A DNA stretch of 64,000 bases from Selaginella tamariscina (Eukaryota > Streptophyta > Lycopodiopsida > Selaginellales > Selaginellaceae). Below, piece by piece: positions 23,860 through 34,045 of this stretch. Made by a program: the position numbers and the translations under genes. Location: contig PUQB01000091.1 in assembly GCA_003024785.1 (NCBI GenBank), forward strand, positions 310,001-374,000, written 5' to 3'. The stretch's first letter is position 1. Each line of letters opens with the position of its first letter. The notes beneath the pieces are model-generated. The model was not told the DNA's origin and searched no databases. It saw nothing but the letters and a program-made list of their open reading frames with translations.

Positions 23860-23886
23860 ATGCACGTTGTAACTAAAGTGGGCATG
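23860..23886 (+). repeat. Left terminal inverted repeat, copy 2 (dimer junction)
   Basis: Identical in its first 27 bp to 9980-10006. It is joined directly to the truncated right end of copy 1, so a single terminal repeat sits between the two copies. Confidence 0.85.
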
Positions 23887-24239
23887 ATACGTGAAAATGG
23901 GAATATAAAATAAATTACTAATTAATACTTAAGTTTTAATTATTAATTAATCATTTAATTAATATGTAATTAAGCCTTAAATATTAATTAATTAATTAAT
24001 TAATCCTTCAATAACCTTACTTAGTAAGGAATATTCCTAAAATATCTTAGAATATTCATATTATTCTAAAAATAGTTTACAATAATGAAGAAATACTATC
24101 AAACATAATTACAAATGAAATCATTTTCATATCAACATGTTAATATTTTTTATAAATACTTTCTTTCTATCATACAAAGAAATCTTTTCATTTTGTTTAA
24201 ATCATCACTCTCCGGATTAATCAAATCATTTTGGTCAAT

Positions 24240-25299
24240 ATCTTGATGTTTTGCCACCACTTAACACTCTCACGAATGCAATTGGGAGTTGCCATCCTTG
24301 TTAATACATAAGATTGATAAGAGAAGGTCTGCATAAAGGCTCATCTAAAAACTGACGTTCCTTAAGAATAATATTAAAAGCGCCCGGTTGCTATCCTTCA
24401 TTTTATAAAATTCAATATCACGAGAAAGAAAAGCTTCAGGAAATGTATGATATGGTGGATACTGCTCACAAAAATTTTCGAGATTCTTCTTTCTGAGGCA
24501 CGTATCCAAGTAGTTCACTAGCTCATCCATGATATCGGTATCAGAATATGGATCGAAAGTGATTGGATGAATACAAGCAATGTTTTGGTTGAGCATAGCC
24601 TTCTGAGGAGAGTCATCTACTACTAACATCTGTGTGTTCTTCATTATCCTTAAGCGACTGATTTCCCCATGAGTCCCAATTATTATTTCATTCTTGAAGA
24701 AGTATGGCTTGCTTTCCTTTCTTATATTGTGAAATTCGAGAGGTTTATGACACATTCGCTGGTCAAAAATCCAATCTTTACGAATCACCTCTTCTGCAAC
24801 ACTATAATGTTTCTTAAGCAAATTCAACAACGGTGTTAAGTTATGAATCTACATGCATGACCAAATCCCCACAAGCGCACCCATCTCCTTAAGCTTTGAA
24901 AGAGACGATCCAACCCTGGACGAAAATAATATCATATCGAAATTTACCATGACAAGGAATGAAATCTCCTTGTTTGATTTCTTTTTTTCTATCCTGGGGC
25001 CTTTGTCGATGAAGCAGAACACCATTGACATCCAACAACACAATATGGCCATGAGTAACATGAGATAGCGTTGCCTCTTGAATACTTTGCAAATCACTTG
25101 TTTGCTCCCTTTCACATTTATCTGTTGCCACTATCTCGTTGCCTATCCCTTCATCATTTAATTGTACATCATCCTTACAAGATTCAGATATTGCATGCGC
25201 TGAAGAAATTGATTTCGGAATTGAAGCCAATAAAAATGATGATGAAGTGGCCCCCATGGTAACGATGTTTTGAGCTGCATTATTATCCATTTCCTGCAT
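24240..25299 (-). pseudogene. FCP1/NIF-type phosphatase-like gene, copy 2
   Basis: Counterpart of 10337-11448. It reads MQEMDNNAAQNIVTMGATSS at the N-terminus (Met codon at 25297-25299), then HGHIVLLDVNGVLLHRQRPQ (motif I with D-V-N), FRYDIIF, KEMGALVGIWSCM (motif II), DWIFDQRMCHKPLEFHNI, MKNTQMLVVDDSPQKAML (motif III) and ITFDPYSDTDIMDELVNYLD. These are the usual blocks, in the usual order, of FCP1 homology domains. One in-frame stop after WSCM, a frame change before it and one near the C-terminus (after DSNRALL) make it a probable pseudogene unless spliced differently. A donor (CATGAG|GTAAGAG) at about 25355 again suggests a short upstream exon. Confidence 0.75.
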
Positions 25300-25579
25300 G
25301 AAACTCTGTCATTCTGACATGTGGCACAAGAAATTGTCGCCAAACCCCTCTCTTACCTCATGCCAATGCTGAAAATCCATGTTCTCAATTATTTCATTAC
25401 ATCTGCAAAATGATAATTAGCTGACCTTAAAATTATCAAGGTATATTATTTACCTTGTTAATGTGTGACCCATGTTTGAACTAAAAGCTTCATTAATCCT
25501 TGAGAATTTATTTTCTGTACAAATATAAAAGAAATATACAAAAATGCCTTATGTTACACTCATTTACAACTATTCATCA

Positions 25580-28500
25580 CTCTATCAATTCATTATCAAT
25601 TCTTCTTCGCTATTACCTTCTGAGTGAGGCGAAGAAGGTCTAAGCCGCTTGTGAGATGGTTCAAGATCTTCTGCATCTTCTATTGATGTTTCCATGGGTC
25701 CTGGAGTGTGCGAATGTTCTGTACTCCTCGAGATAACTTCCGGTCTAATATCTGATTGAAGTTCGTTCTCAGACTCCGAGATTGAACCAGATTCACCTTC
25801 AGAGCTATCGCACTTATCTGGAGGGGTTGGACCTCGACCTCAACATATGAAGAGGTCAGCAAATATTTGCATGTGATGAACGATGATAGCTTGTCGAATG
25901 GGTGAACCAATCAGAAGATCTGGGCAAGAATCTATTGCACGCCAACGCCAAAAAGGAGAACATTGGGATGACGCCTTCTCTTATGGCAGTCCTTCAGCAG
26001 CGGAGAACCGAATTGAACCTTATAAAGGAGGATGCTACAAATCACGACAAGCCCTACAGATGTTTGTTGTTAGATTCGGAGACTTTATGGGGTAACATCA
26101 CTGCTTGTAGGAAACCATTCAATTGTTCGTGATGGATCGGCGGTGTCAAAAAATCTTTCGACAGATAGGGCACTAGAGGATCTGTGGAGAAACTTAGCCG
26201 TGCAAGCATATACATAGAAGGTATTTATTATTGAATTTATGCTTGCGCTCTTCACTGATACCTACTTTTTCAGATTATATTTTCTTGATTCTTGCTCATG
26301 TCACCGATACTTTTGCCTTCACCTTCGCCAAGAAGAATAACATCGTTGGACAGGATTTTATATGAACGATGCTAATCCCAAGTGCATTGATACCGTTTTC
26401 ACTTGGTTGTTAGGAATGCGCCAAACAATTTCAAGCTTCCAAATGACTGGCCAGGCATCTGTTTTGCACTCCAACGGCCCTGAACCTCCATCCGATACAC
26501 CGATAGGTATGAGTGACGTATTCGGCAATGTACGTTATCCAAACATTACAAGTCAAGCGGCACGGAGCATCGTCAACTTGATTAGGGGTCCTGACAGTGA
26601 TGTGTGGGTTTTGACTATTGCACTAGGGGTCCGTCTTGAAGGAGTTTACCTTTGGCATACATGTGTTTGCCGTTGAAAAGGATAAGACCATGGTTGAGGA
26701 CCTGAACAAGTGGATAGATTGGGTCTCAACTGAGTACCCCAACGATTCCATAAAGGCGTATTTGAGAAAGTTCCCTCCAGTTTGTGGCAGTGTATTCCCA
26801 AACCACTCCTTGAAATGCCTGACCATCTCAACTCCATTGCCTTGAGATGAAAAGGAGAGGTTGGGCTGCTGTTATTAATTTGTAGTTTGCCATCGATCAC
26901 CAAATCAGCTAAGACTTCCATCTCCTCCATCGTTGTTCCATTTAAAGGCTTCAACCATGTGAGCTTGAAATCGTTGTCTACATCCTTTGTAGATTGAATA
27001 GACTTAGCCTTCGGCGTCTTACTGGGTTTCTTTGCAGACTTTTCTGAGGGCTCCCCTTCGCTTGTCTGCTCTTCTTCAGTGTTCCTTTTGAAAAGGATTC
27101 CATAATCCCCAACCATTTGGCAAAGATCTTATCTTCGAGGCAAGAAATCAACACATTAGAAAGGATGTTTCCTTCCTGCCCACCTGGCAAAATCAACTGC
27201 GCAATTTCTTCAACTCTCTGAGGAAAAAGACAGATTAATATACCGGGAGATAAATCCCGCCCAAACAATTTGCTTACCCGGTATTCCGCAGATTGTGTAT
27301 TCCCTGCGGTAGCTCTTTGTGGTCGCTGAAGAGATTCCCACACGGCTCGCGTGTGTTTAAACTTCTCCCATATTTTGCTGTTGTAGTGGTTGGTGTCGGC
27401 AGCGTCCCATTCCGCCGATAACTTATGGTACTGCTCGATTGTGAGATTCGGCTTAGCTAAAAACGCCGATCTTTTTGTCAGCTTCTCACGGGTATGCTCG
27501 GAAAGTTTTGTTGCCATCGTTCCTTTGTTGTGTTCCGAGAAGTCGTTGGGCTGCCGTTATTGTGTGCTGGCCACTAATGATGTAGTACTTGATAGATTTT
27601 TATTCTCCGTCTGAATCTTCATGAGTTGTTCTGGTGTTGTGATCCAGACTTTGTCAGCGCCCTTCCTTCTTTCATAGTATGGACACAAAACAGCATTATG
27701 TGGAACGGTATAAGAATTGTCGTCCTTCATCTTCTCCATGAGCTCAGCTACACGTTCCTGGTTGAGTGGCCTGTAATTGAAGTTTGGGTTGACGCTGCAA
27801 TATTTAACCCTACAAGGATAAATCTTATCATCCAACATCATTTCCTTGTGACTTATTGCAGCATGAGATGCCACAGGTGCAGCTGACAAAACGATTGATG
27901 ATTTTCTTTTGCGATCCGAATCAACATGTGTGATCCCCGACTGCAGCTGTTCTAGTGTTCTCGGTACACTCTTCCAGCTCCCAAAGCTCCCTAAGCAAAT
28001 TGAACGTGATCTGTAGAGAACCTGAGACCGAGCCACCCTCAATCTCCATTATGATGTCGCTGTGTTCTTCTTCAATGTGAAGAGGGAAGATTGCTCCACT
28101 TGCTGATTTTCTGTATTGTGAAGCAATATCTCCTGACAATACACCTACTCGATGAGTCTGAAGATTTTCGAAGTAGACATCCAGATGGATCCCCTCCATA
28201 GATGGGCTTTCGTTGAGTTGAAGAAGAACTCCAAGGTCAACATCATTAGTGAACACGTGAACGTCATTATCCACAAGTCGACAAAACCACCCGAAATTAA
28301 TGTTGTAACTGACGACCTCTGGATCCGAGAACGTGACATTGGATGGAACAAGGCATATGTGTCGAGATCGTCCAATCTGGGTTCGCAGCCTGCTTTCGGG
28401 TGCTTGACTAGCGAATCTACTTTCCATTGTTTTGCTTGTCCATGAGATGTGACAGAGGTTAATTTGACAGCAGCCATGGTTGCTCCAATGCGCTTCCCAT

Positions 28501-28705
28501 TTATCTTAAAATATGGCCAAGTTGATTCCAGAATCCCCCTGCCCATCTCTTCTCCTGCTCTTGTCTTTAATGTCACCTCAATTCCACATCTGAATACAAA
28601 AATGATTAGTTCAAGTATCCGAGTATAACAGATTTTATTTTAATTCTTACCCAGAATTTGACGACGACTCCATACTAATGACTCGATCTCCTTGTTTGAT
28701 CAAAT
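25580..28705 (-). pseudogene. ParB-like domain plus methyltransferase-like gene, copy 2, with internal inversion
   Basis: Same exon organisation as copy 1. The N-terminal part (LKTRAGEEMGRGILESTWPY, then SDPEVVSYNINFGWFCRLVD) and the ParB-like part (RPLNQERVAELMEKM at about 27735-27780, NHYNSKIWEKFKHTRAVWES at about 27340-27400) are well preserved. The methyltransferase segment between about 25824 and 26778 is inverted relative to copy 1 and now reads on the plus strand, so this copy cannot give the full protein. The C-terminal tail, still leftward, reads DLEPSHKRLRPSSPHSEGNS; KRLRP is a possible nuclear localisation signal. Function as for copy 1; broken here. Confidence 0.58.
25824..26778 (+). 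other. Inverted methyltransferase segment in copy 2
   Basis: Corresponds to 11936-12897 of copy 1 read on the opposite strand: MTPSLMAVLQQRRTELNLIK is on the minus strand in copy 1 and on the plus strand here. At one edge GGAGGG joins GTTGGACCTC; at the other TTCCCTCC joins AGTTTGTGG. Flanking sequence on both sides is collinear between the copies. Confidence 0.88.
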
Positions 28706-29009
28706 CGTCCTTCTGCAAAATAATACACTATAAATAAAATTATAAAAACGCACACACACTTGTATAAACCCGAATATACAAAAATAATACACAGAGAGAA
28801 GTAGACGTAATTAACTGTCCGAAGCTCACATTTGTGTTAGTGCAAAAGAAAGATAACATTTCGTTTTAGAACCACCACAAATGTGAGCTCTGGACAGTTT
28901 TACATAGATTCCTAGCTTTTACTCGAAATATTATGATAAGATGATAAAAGTAAATAAAATGAGATATGCAACTTATATATACTAATACACATATATATTC
29001 ACATGGAAG
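28706..29009. other. Upstream or intron region of the ParB-methyltransferase gene, copy 2
   Basis: AT-rich with the hairpin described separately. A minus-strand TTTTGCAG acceptor near 28715 indicates an upstream exon. Nothing else was recognised. Confidence 0.5.
28812..28899. other. Hairpin-forming inverted pair, copy 2
   Basis: ACTGTCCGAAGCTCACATTT and AAATGTGAGCTCTGGACAGT lie about 40 bp apart, able to pair with one mismatch, at the 5' side of the ParB-methyltransferase gene. The same structure is at 14924-15009 in copy 1. Confidence 0.75.
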
Positions 29010-30405
29010 GTGCGGCGGGATTAATCTCGCCACCCCTTCAATGCCTCCTGAAAGAGTGGGCGGGATTAATCTCGCCACCTTTCTGGAGGCCTTGAACGGG
29101 AGTGCGGAATTAATCTTGCCACCCTTCTCGGTCTCAGAGAGAACTGGGCAGGATTTATTTCTCACACCCCTTCAGTGACTCCAGAAAGGGGCGGGATTAA
29201 TCTCGCCCACCATGTAAGTGATGGTTAAATGAATTTCCCCACCCTTCCCAATTCTCTCCATTGGTATGTTGTAAACCTTCTACGTCTCAGACAGAAACGT
29301 TTAGGATTGGTCCGACTCACCAATGGAGAAAAAAGAAGGGGTGGCGGGATTCATTCCTCCAACAGGCATTGAAGACTCGGCGGATTAATCTCGCCGGACG
29401 CCAATTCCCTGTGCGGAATCGGGCGGGATTAATCCCGCCGCCTAGGCACTTCAGGCAGGCCAATGGCGGCGGGATAAATCCCGCCCGATTCCGCAGGGCA
29501 TGCGTACCGGCGAGATTAATCTCGCGTCCCAGGCCCTTCACTCAGGCCTTAGTCGGCGGGATTAATCCCGCCGAACGCCAATGCCCTGTGCAAAATCTTG
29601 CGGGATTAATCCCGCTGCCTAGGCCCTTCAGGAAGGCCAATGGCTGCGGGATAAATCCCGCCCGATTCCGCGCAGGGCATGCGTACGGCGGGATTAATTC
29701 CGCCCACCATGTAAGGGATGGTGAAATTAATCCCACCACCCTTCTCAGTTCCCTCCATTGGTATTTTGTAAACCTTCTCCGTCTCAGACAGAGTTAGTTG
29801 GGATTGATTCAACATACCAATGGAGGAAAAAAAGGGTGACGGGATTAATCCCGCCACCGGGTAATGAAGGTTCGGAGAGACTAATCCCGCCGCCCTCTCG
29901 TAAATCATGCGCTCACACATATATATTGGCTGCGGCATTTTGAACAGGGATGGGTGGGGGCGGGATTAATCCCGCCGCTTATATCCTGCGGAAGTGCCTG
30001 AGCGGCGGGATTAATCCCGCCGCCCTCCGCGAAGGGCATGAGCATGGGGCCGGATTAATCCCGCCGTTCATGTCTTGCGTGAATTCCCTCGGCGACGGGA
30101 TTAATCCCGCCGCCTTACGCGCAGGACATGTCATGCAGGCTCTTCGGTTAGCCTTCCGTGCATGATCTTTCATGCAGGCTCTTCGGTTAGCCTCATGAGC
30201 GGTGGGATTAATCCCGCCGCCCATCCCTTGTAAATACCCTGCGCGGAATCCGGCGGGATTAATCCCGCCCATTAGGGCCTTCACACAGGCCATTGCCGGC
30301 GAGATAAATCCCGCCGCATTCCGCGCAGGGCATGAGTGAGCGGCGGGAATCCCGCCGCCCATAGCCTGCGTGAGGGGCCTCGGCGGCGGGATTAATCCCG
30401 CCGCT
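29010..30405. repeat. Palindrome array L, copy 2 (about 27 units)
   Basis: About 27 GGCGGGATTAATCCCGCC-like units, many exact. It is longer than the matching array of copy 1 (about 1.4 against 1.0 kb). Spacers include CCTAGGCCCTTCAGGAAGGCC and GCATGAGCATGGGG types and a duplicated CATGCAGGCTCTTCGGTTAG segment at about 30130-30190. Confidence 0.92.
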
Positions 30406-31130
30406 CGAGGGGCTTAGCATGTGTGCGAGAGATAAATTAATAAATAAAAAAATTATACAGATAAAAACACACACATATATATATGTGTGTGTGTGTGTGT
30501 ATATATAATATATATATATATATATATGTAAGAGATAGATAAATAAATAAAATTATACAGTACTGGTACACATAATATATGTGTGTACATAGGTATATAT
30601 ATGTGTGTATATGTATATCGTGTGTATGCGTGTGAGCGAAACAAATAAAATCATACAGATAAACAAACACACACACACACATATATATACACAGGAGTGT
30701 GCGTGTGTGTGCGAAAGATAAAACTAATAAATAAATAAAATTATACAAAAACACACACATATATATGTGTGTATATAAATATATAATCCATAGAGAGAGA
30801 GAGAGTCTGTGAATATATAAGCATATATATAAACTAGTGTTGTATGTATATATGTATATAAGTATATATATATGTGTATATGTATATTGTGTGTATGTGT
30901 GTGTGAGCGAAACAAATAAAATCATACAGATAAACAAACACACACACACACCAACATATACATACACAGGAGTGTGCGTGTGTGTGCGAGAGATAAAACT
31001 AATAAATAAATAAAATTATACAGATAAACACACACATATATATATGTGTGTATATAGATATATAACCCATATGAATATATAAGCATATATATAAACTAGT
31101 GTTGTATACTATTTGTTAATATGTATTGAT

Positions 31131-31196
<66 letters not shown>

Positions 31197-31495
31197 GCAG
31201 TGTGCGTGTGTGTGGGAGAGATAGATCAATAAAAAAAATTTTACAGATACTGGTACACATAATATATGTATGTATATATGTATATAGGTATATATATATA
31301 TGTGTATATGTATATCGTGTGTATGCGTGTGTGAGCGAAACAAATAAAATCATACAGATAAACAAACACACACCCACACACACATATACATACACAGGAG
31401 TGTGCGTGTGTGTGCAAGAGATAAAACTAATAAATAAATTTATATGCACACTCCTATACATATATACATACACACACACACACACACACAGATCT
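30406..31495. repeat. CA/TA/GA microsatellite block, copy 2
   Basis: Long (AC)n, (AT)n and (GT)n tracts, for example about 31132-31192, interleaved with a repeated AATAAATAAAATTATACAGAT unit. Low-complexity open frames here are not genes. Confidence 0.9.
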
Positions 31496-31879
31496 CACCT
31501 GTGTGCACAGCCGCCGCCGCCGATTTCACAGCCGCCGCCTCTTGAAACCCTAAGAATATACCTAAACCCTAAAGGAATTAAATATATATATTAACCCTAA
31601 TAGAATATTCCTTCTGAGAATATACTTAAACCCTAAAAAGAATAAAATATAGATTCGCCCTAAACGAATATTTTTCATTATATTATTAGCGCGTGCGTGT
31701 GCGTGGGTGTATCACATACACCCCAAAAATATAAATCATGCAGGGATTTAACATGTGTGTGTCCATAAGAGTGTTAAAGTTTCATGTGTATCAATACATA
31801 CATACACATTGCATATATTAATACACATAATATATACATACACACGTGTATACACACAGACATACATACATATTACATG

Positions 31880-31913
31880 GGTTTAGGGTTTAGGGTTTAG
31901 GGTTTTGGATTTA
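31880..31913 (+). repeat. Interstitial TTTAGGG tract, copy 2 (a)
   Basis: Run of about four TTTAGGG units ending GGGTTTTGGATTTAGG. Confidence 0.88.
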
Positions 31914-32342
31914 GGATGGATCATGCATGGTGTGTATGTATGAGAGAAGAGAGAGTGTTGAAAAATTATTTTTGTACACATTGCATATATTAGTACACAT
32001 ATATACTTACACATATTATACACAGATATACATACATAGTATATGAGAGAAGAGAGACAGTACATATTATGGATCATGCATGGTGTGTATTATACACACA
32101 GACATACATACATATTAGTACATAATATTAGAGAGACCGAGTACATATTATAGATCATGCATGGTGTGTATGTTTGAGAGAAGAGAGACAGTACATATTA
32201 ACATGGATCATGCATGGTGTGTATGTATGAGAGAAGAGAGAAAGTACACATATATACATACAGAGTACACATATATACATACACATGTGTATACACACAG
32301 ACATACATACATATTACATGAGTAAATTCATTGTGTTACATA

Positions 32343-32370
32343 TTAGGGTTTAGGGTTTAGGGTTTAGGAT
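32343..32370 (+). repeat. Interstitial TTTAGGG tract, copy 2 (b)
   Basis: TTAGGGTTTAGGGTTTAGGG followed by TTTAGGATGGATCATGCATGG, so the tract abuts the dispersed ATCATGCATGG repeat as it does in copy 1. Confidence 0.88.
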
Positions 32371-32432
32371 GGATCATGCATGGTGTGAAGAGAGAGTGTT
32401 GAAAAATTATTTTTGTACACACATGTATACAC

Positions 32433-32468
32433 AGGGTTTAGGGTTTAGGGTTTAGGGTTTAGGGTTTG
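32433..32468 (+). repeat. Interstitial TTTAGGG tract, copy 2 (c)
   Basis: About five uninterrupted TTTAGGG units, the longest perfect run in the window. Confidence 0.9.
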
Positions 32469-33040
32469 CTCCCAACAAGCTTAATATAAATATTACACAT
32501 GTAAATTCAATGTGTTACATACACACAGATTGAGTACATATATCATACATGCGTTGAACATGATGTTTTCAATAAAGAAGCAACATATTTTCAGTTTGGT
32601 TTAGGGTTGTGCATGTGTGTGCATATGTGTTTTTGTAAGTTCTTGTAATGCATGTGTAAATTTATGATTGTGTTTATATATGTGTGCAAAACAAATCGAA
32701 TAATTAAGAAAATAATATTAATAACACACTATGAACATATTTTAAATTATACATAATAATATATGATTTTATCTAATATATAGCCATATATAGTTTTAAT
32801 AATATATATTAATTTAATATTAATAAAAGGTTTAACATTGAAATATTCTTGAAATAATAAGAAATTAATTGAGAAAATCCCATTAATATATACAAATGTA
32901 AATTAAGTACTCAAATAATTAACTAAATTAATTATCATAATCATGTTTAATATTGGAATATTCTTGGAATAATAAGAAAATAATAAAGAATATCCCATTA
33001 ATATAAAGAAGATTAATTACTCAAGTAATTAAGGAAATGA

Positions 33041-33137
33041 TATTAATATATATATTATTAAAACTATATATGACTATATATTAGATAAAATGATGTATTA
33101 TTATGTATAATTTAAAATATGTTCATAGTGTGTATTA
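33041..33137 (-). other. Small inversion in the AT-rich tandem region of copy 2
   Basis: The segment reading TTATGTATAATTTAAAATAT GTTCATAGTGTG is the reverse complement of the matching part of copy 1 (about 18420-18516, CACACTATGAACATATTTTA). ATTAATAT words stand at both edges. Confidence 0.75.
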
Positions 33138-33802
33138 ATTTAATATTGATAATAAGGTTTAACACATGAATATTCTTGAAATAATAACAAATTAATTGAG
33201 AAAATCCCATTAATATATACAAATGTAGAATAATTACTGCAATAATTAAGAACAAGACTAATTTAATTATGATAATTAGGTTTAATATTAGAATATTCTT
33301 CAAATATTAATAAAATAATAAGAATATCCCATTGATACTAGGAAATGAAAACTAAATACTCGAGTAATTAAGAAAATAATAATAATAAACAGACTATGAA
33401 TATATTTAAATGATAATAATATATCAATTTATTTATTGTATAAGTATATATTTATATATATATATATAAATATACTTGAATACTAAGAATGTAGAATATA
33501 GTCTAAAATTTCGTAATATTAAACAGCTTGAATCACTTGAATAACATTAAATGCAATTTTAAAATACTCATTGGAACTGGAGAGTAATATGTCAAGTGTC
33601 GGATATTTGTGTCAACTCATCTTAAATTTTATTTTCTGTTCTTTTTAAAAAAATTGAAATTTCTGACATATGTATTGTCGGTCTGACATGTAAATTTGAA
33701 AATGCATTTAATTTCCCACTCAAATTCAGATCTGGTTCTTTTCCGGCAAGGGTTTCTTCATTTCTGTATTTTTCACTCTTTAATCTTCTTTTTTCTTCAT
33801 AG

Positions 33803-33878
33803 TGATCATCTCAGGAGCGAGATTAAATTGGGTGCTATTCTTTATAGGAAAGCACGGCGCCTTCAGTGCTGTTTACAA
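33803..33878 (+). CDS. Putative first coding exon of the transposase gene, copy 2
   Basis: TTCTTCATAG acceptor-like sequence precedes it, and ACAA|GTAAGTATT is a strong donor. It reads DHLRSEIKLGAILYRKARRL then QCCLQ, and phase 0 joins to DNMFNTGDKVCLL at 35223 after the AG at 35221-35222. It could instead be chance; the splice fit and conservation in copy 1 support it. The true start codon and any earlier exon are not resolved. Confidence 0.45.
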
Positions 33879-34045
33879 GTAAGTATTATAAACAAATTTA
33901 AAAATACTTATAAAGATTCACTCTCTTACATTCTCTCTTAAAATTACAATTTAGGGGTTTAGGAATGCATTAGGATTATAATATATTCCGTTAGGGATTT
34001 ATCCCGTTTAAATATCCTTTTAACTTAATATTTTAGGTTAACCGG

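Larger units (their letters stand above)
31496..33800. other. AT-rich central region, copy 2
   Basis: Holds a CCGCCGCCGCC segment with a minus-strand CACAG|GTGAGA donor at about 31490-31530 (possible 5' exon of the ParB-methyltransferase gene, weak), telobox-like AAACCCTAA words, three TTTAGGG tracts, ATCATGCATGGTGTG repeats (about 31918-32400) and the three ~330 bp AT-rich units (about 32697-33480). No protein gene is recognised. Confidence 0.55.

Noticed and set aside
25824-26778. An invertible phase-variation switch
   Set aside because: No recombinase-type inverted repeats or invertase gene were found at the edges; kept only as an ordinary inversion with a test proposed.
30406-31590. Long low-complexity frames in copy 2 microsatellites as membrane proteins
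   Set aside because: Same reason: composition follows dinucleotide repeats and is not conserved with copy 1.
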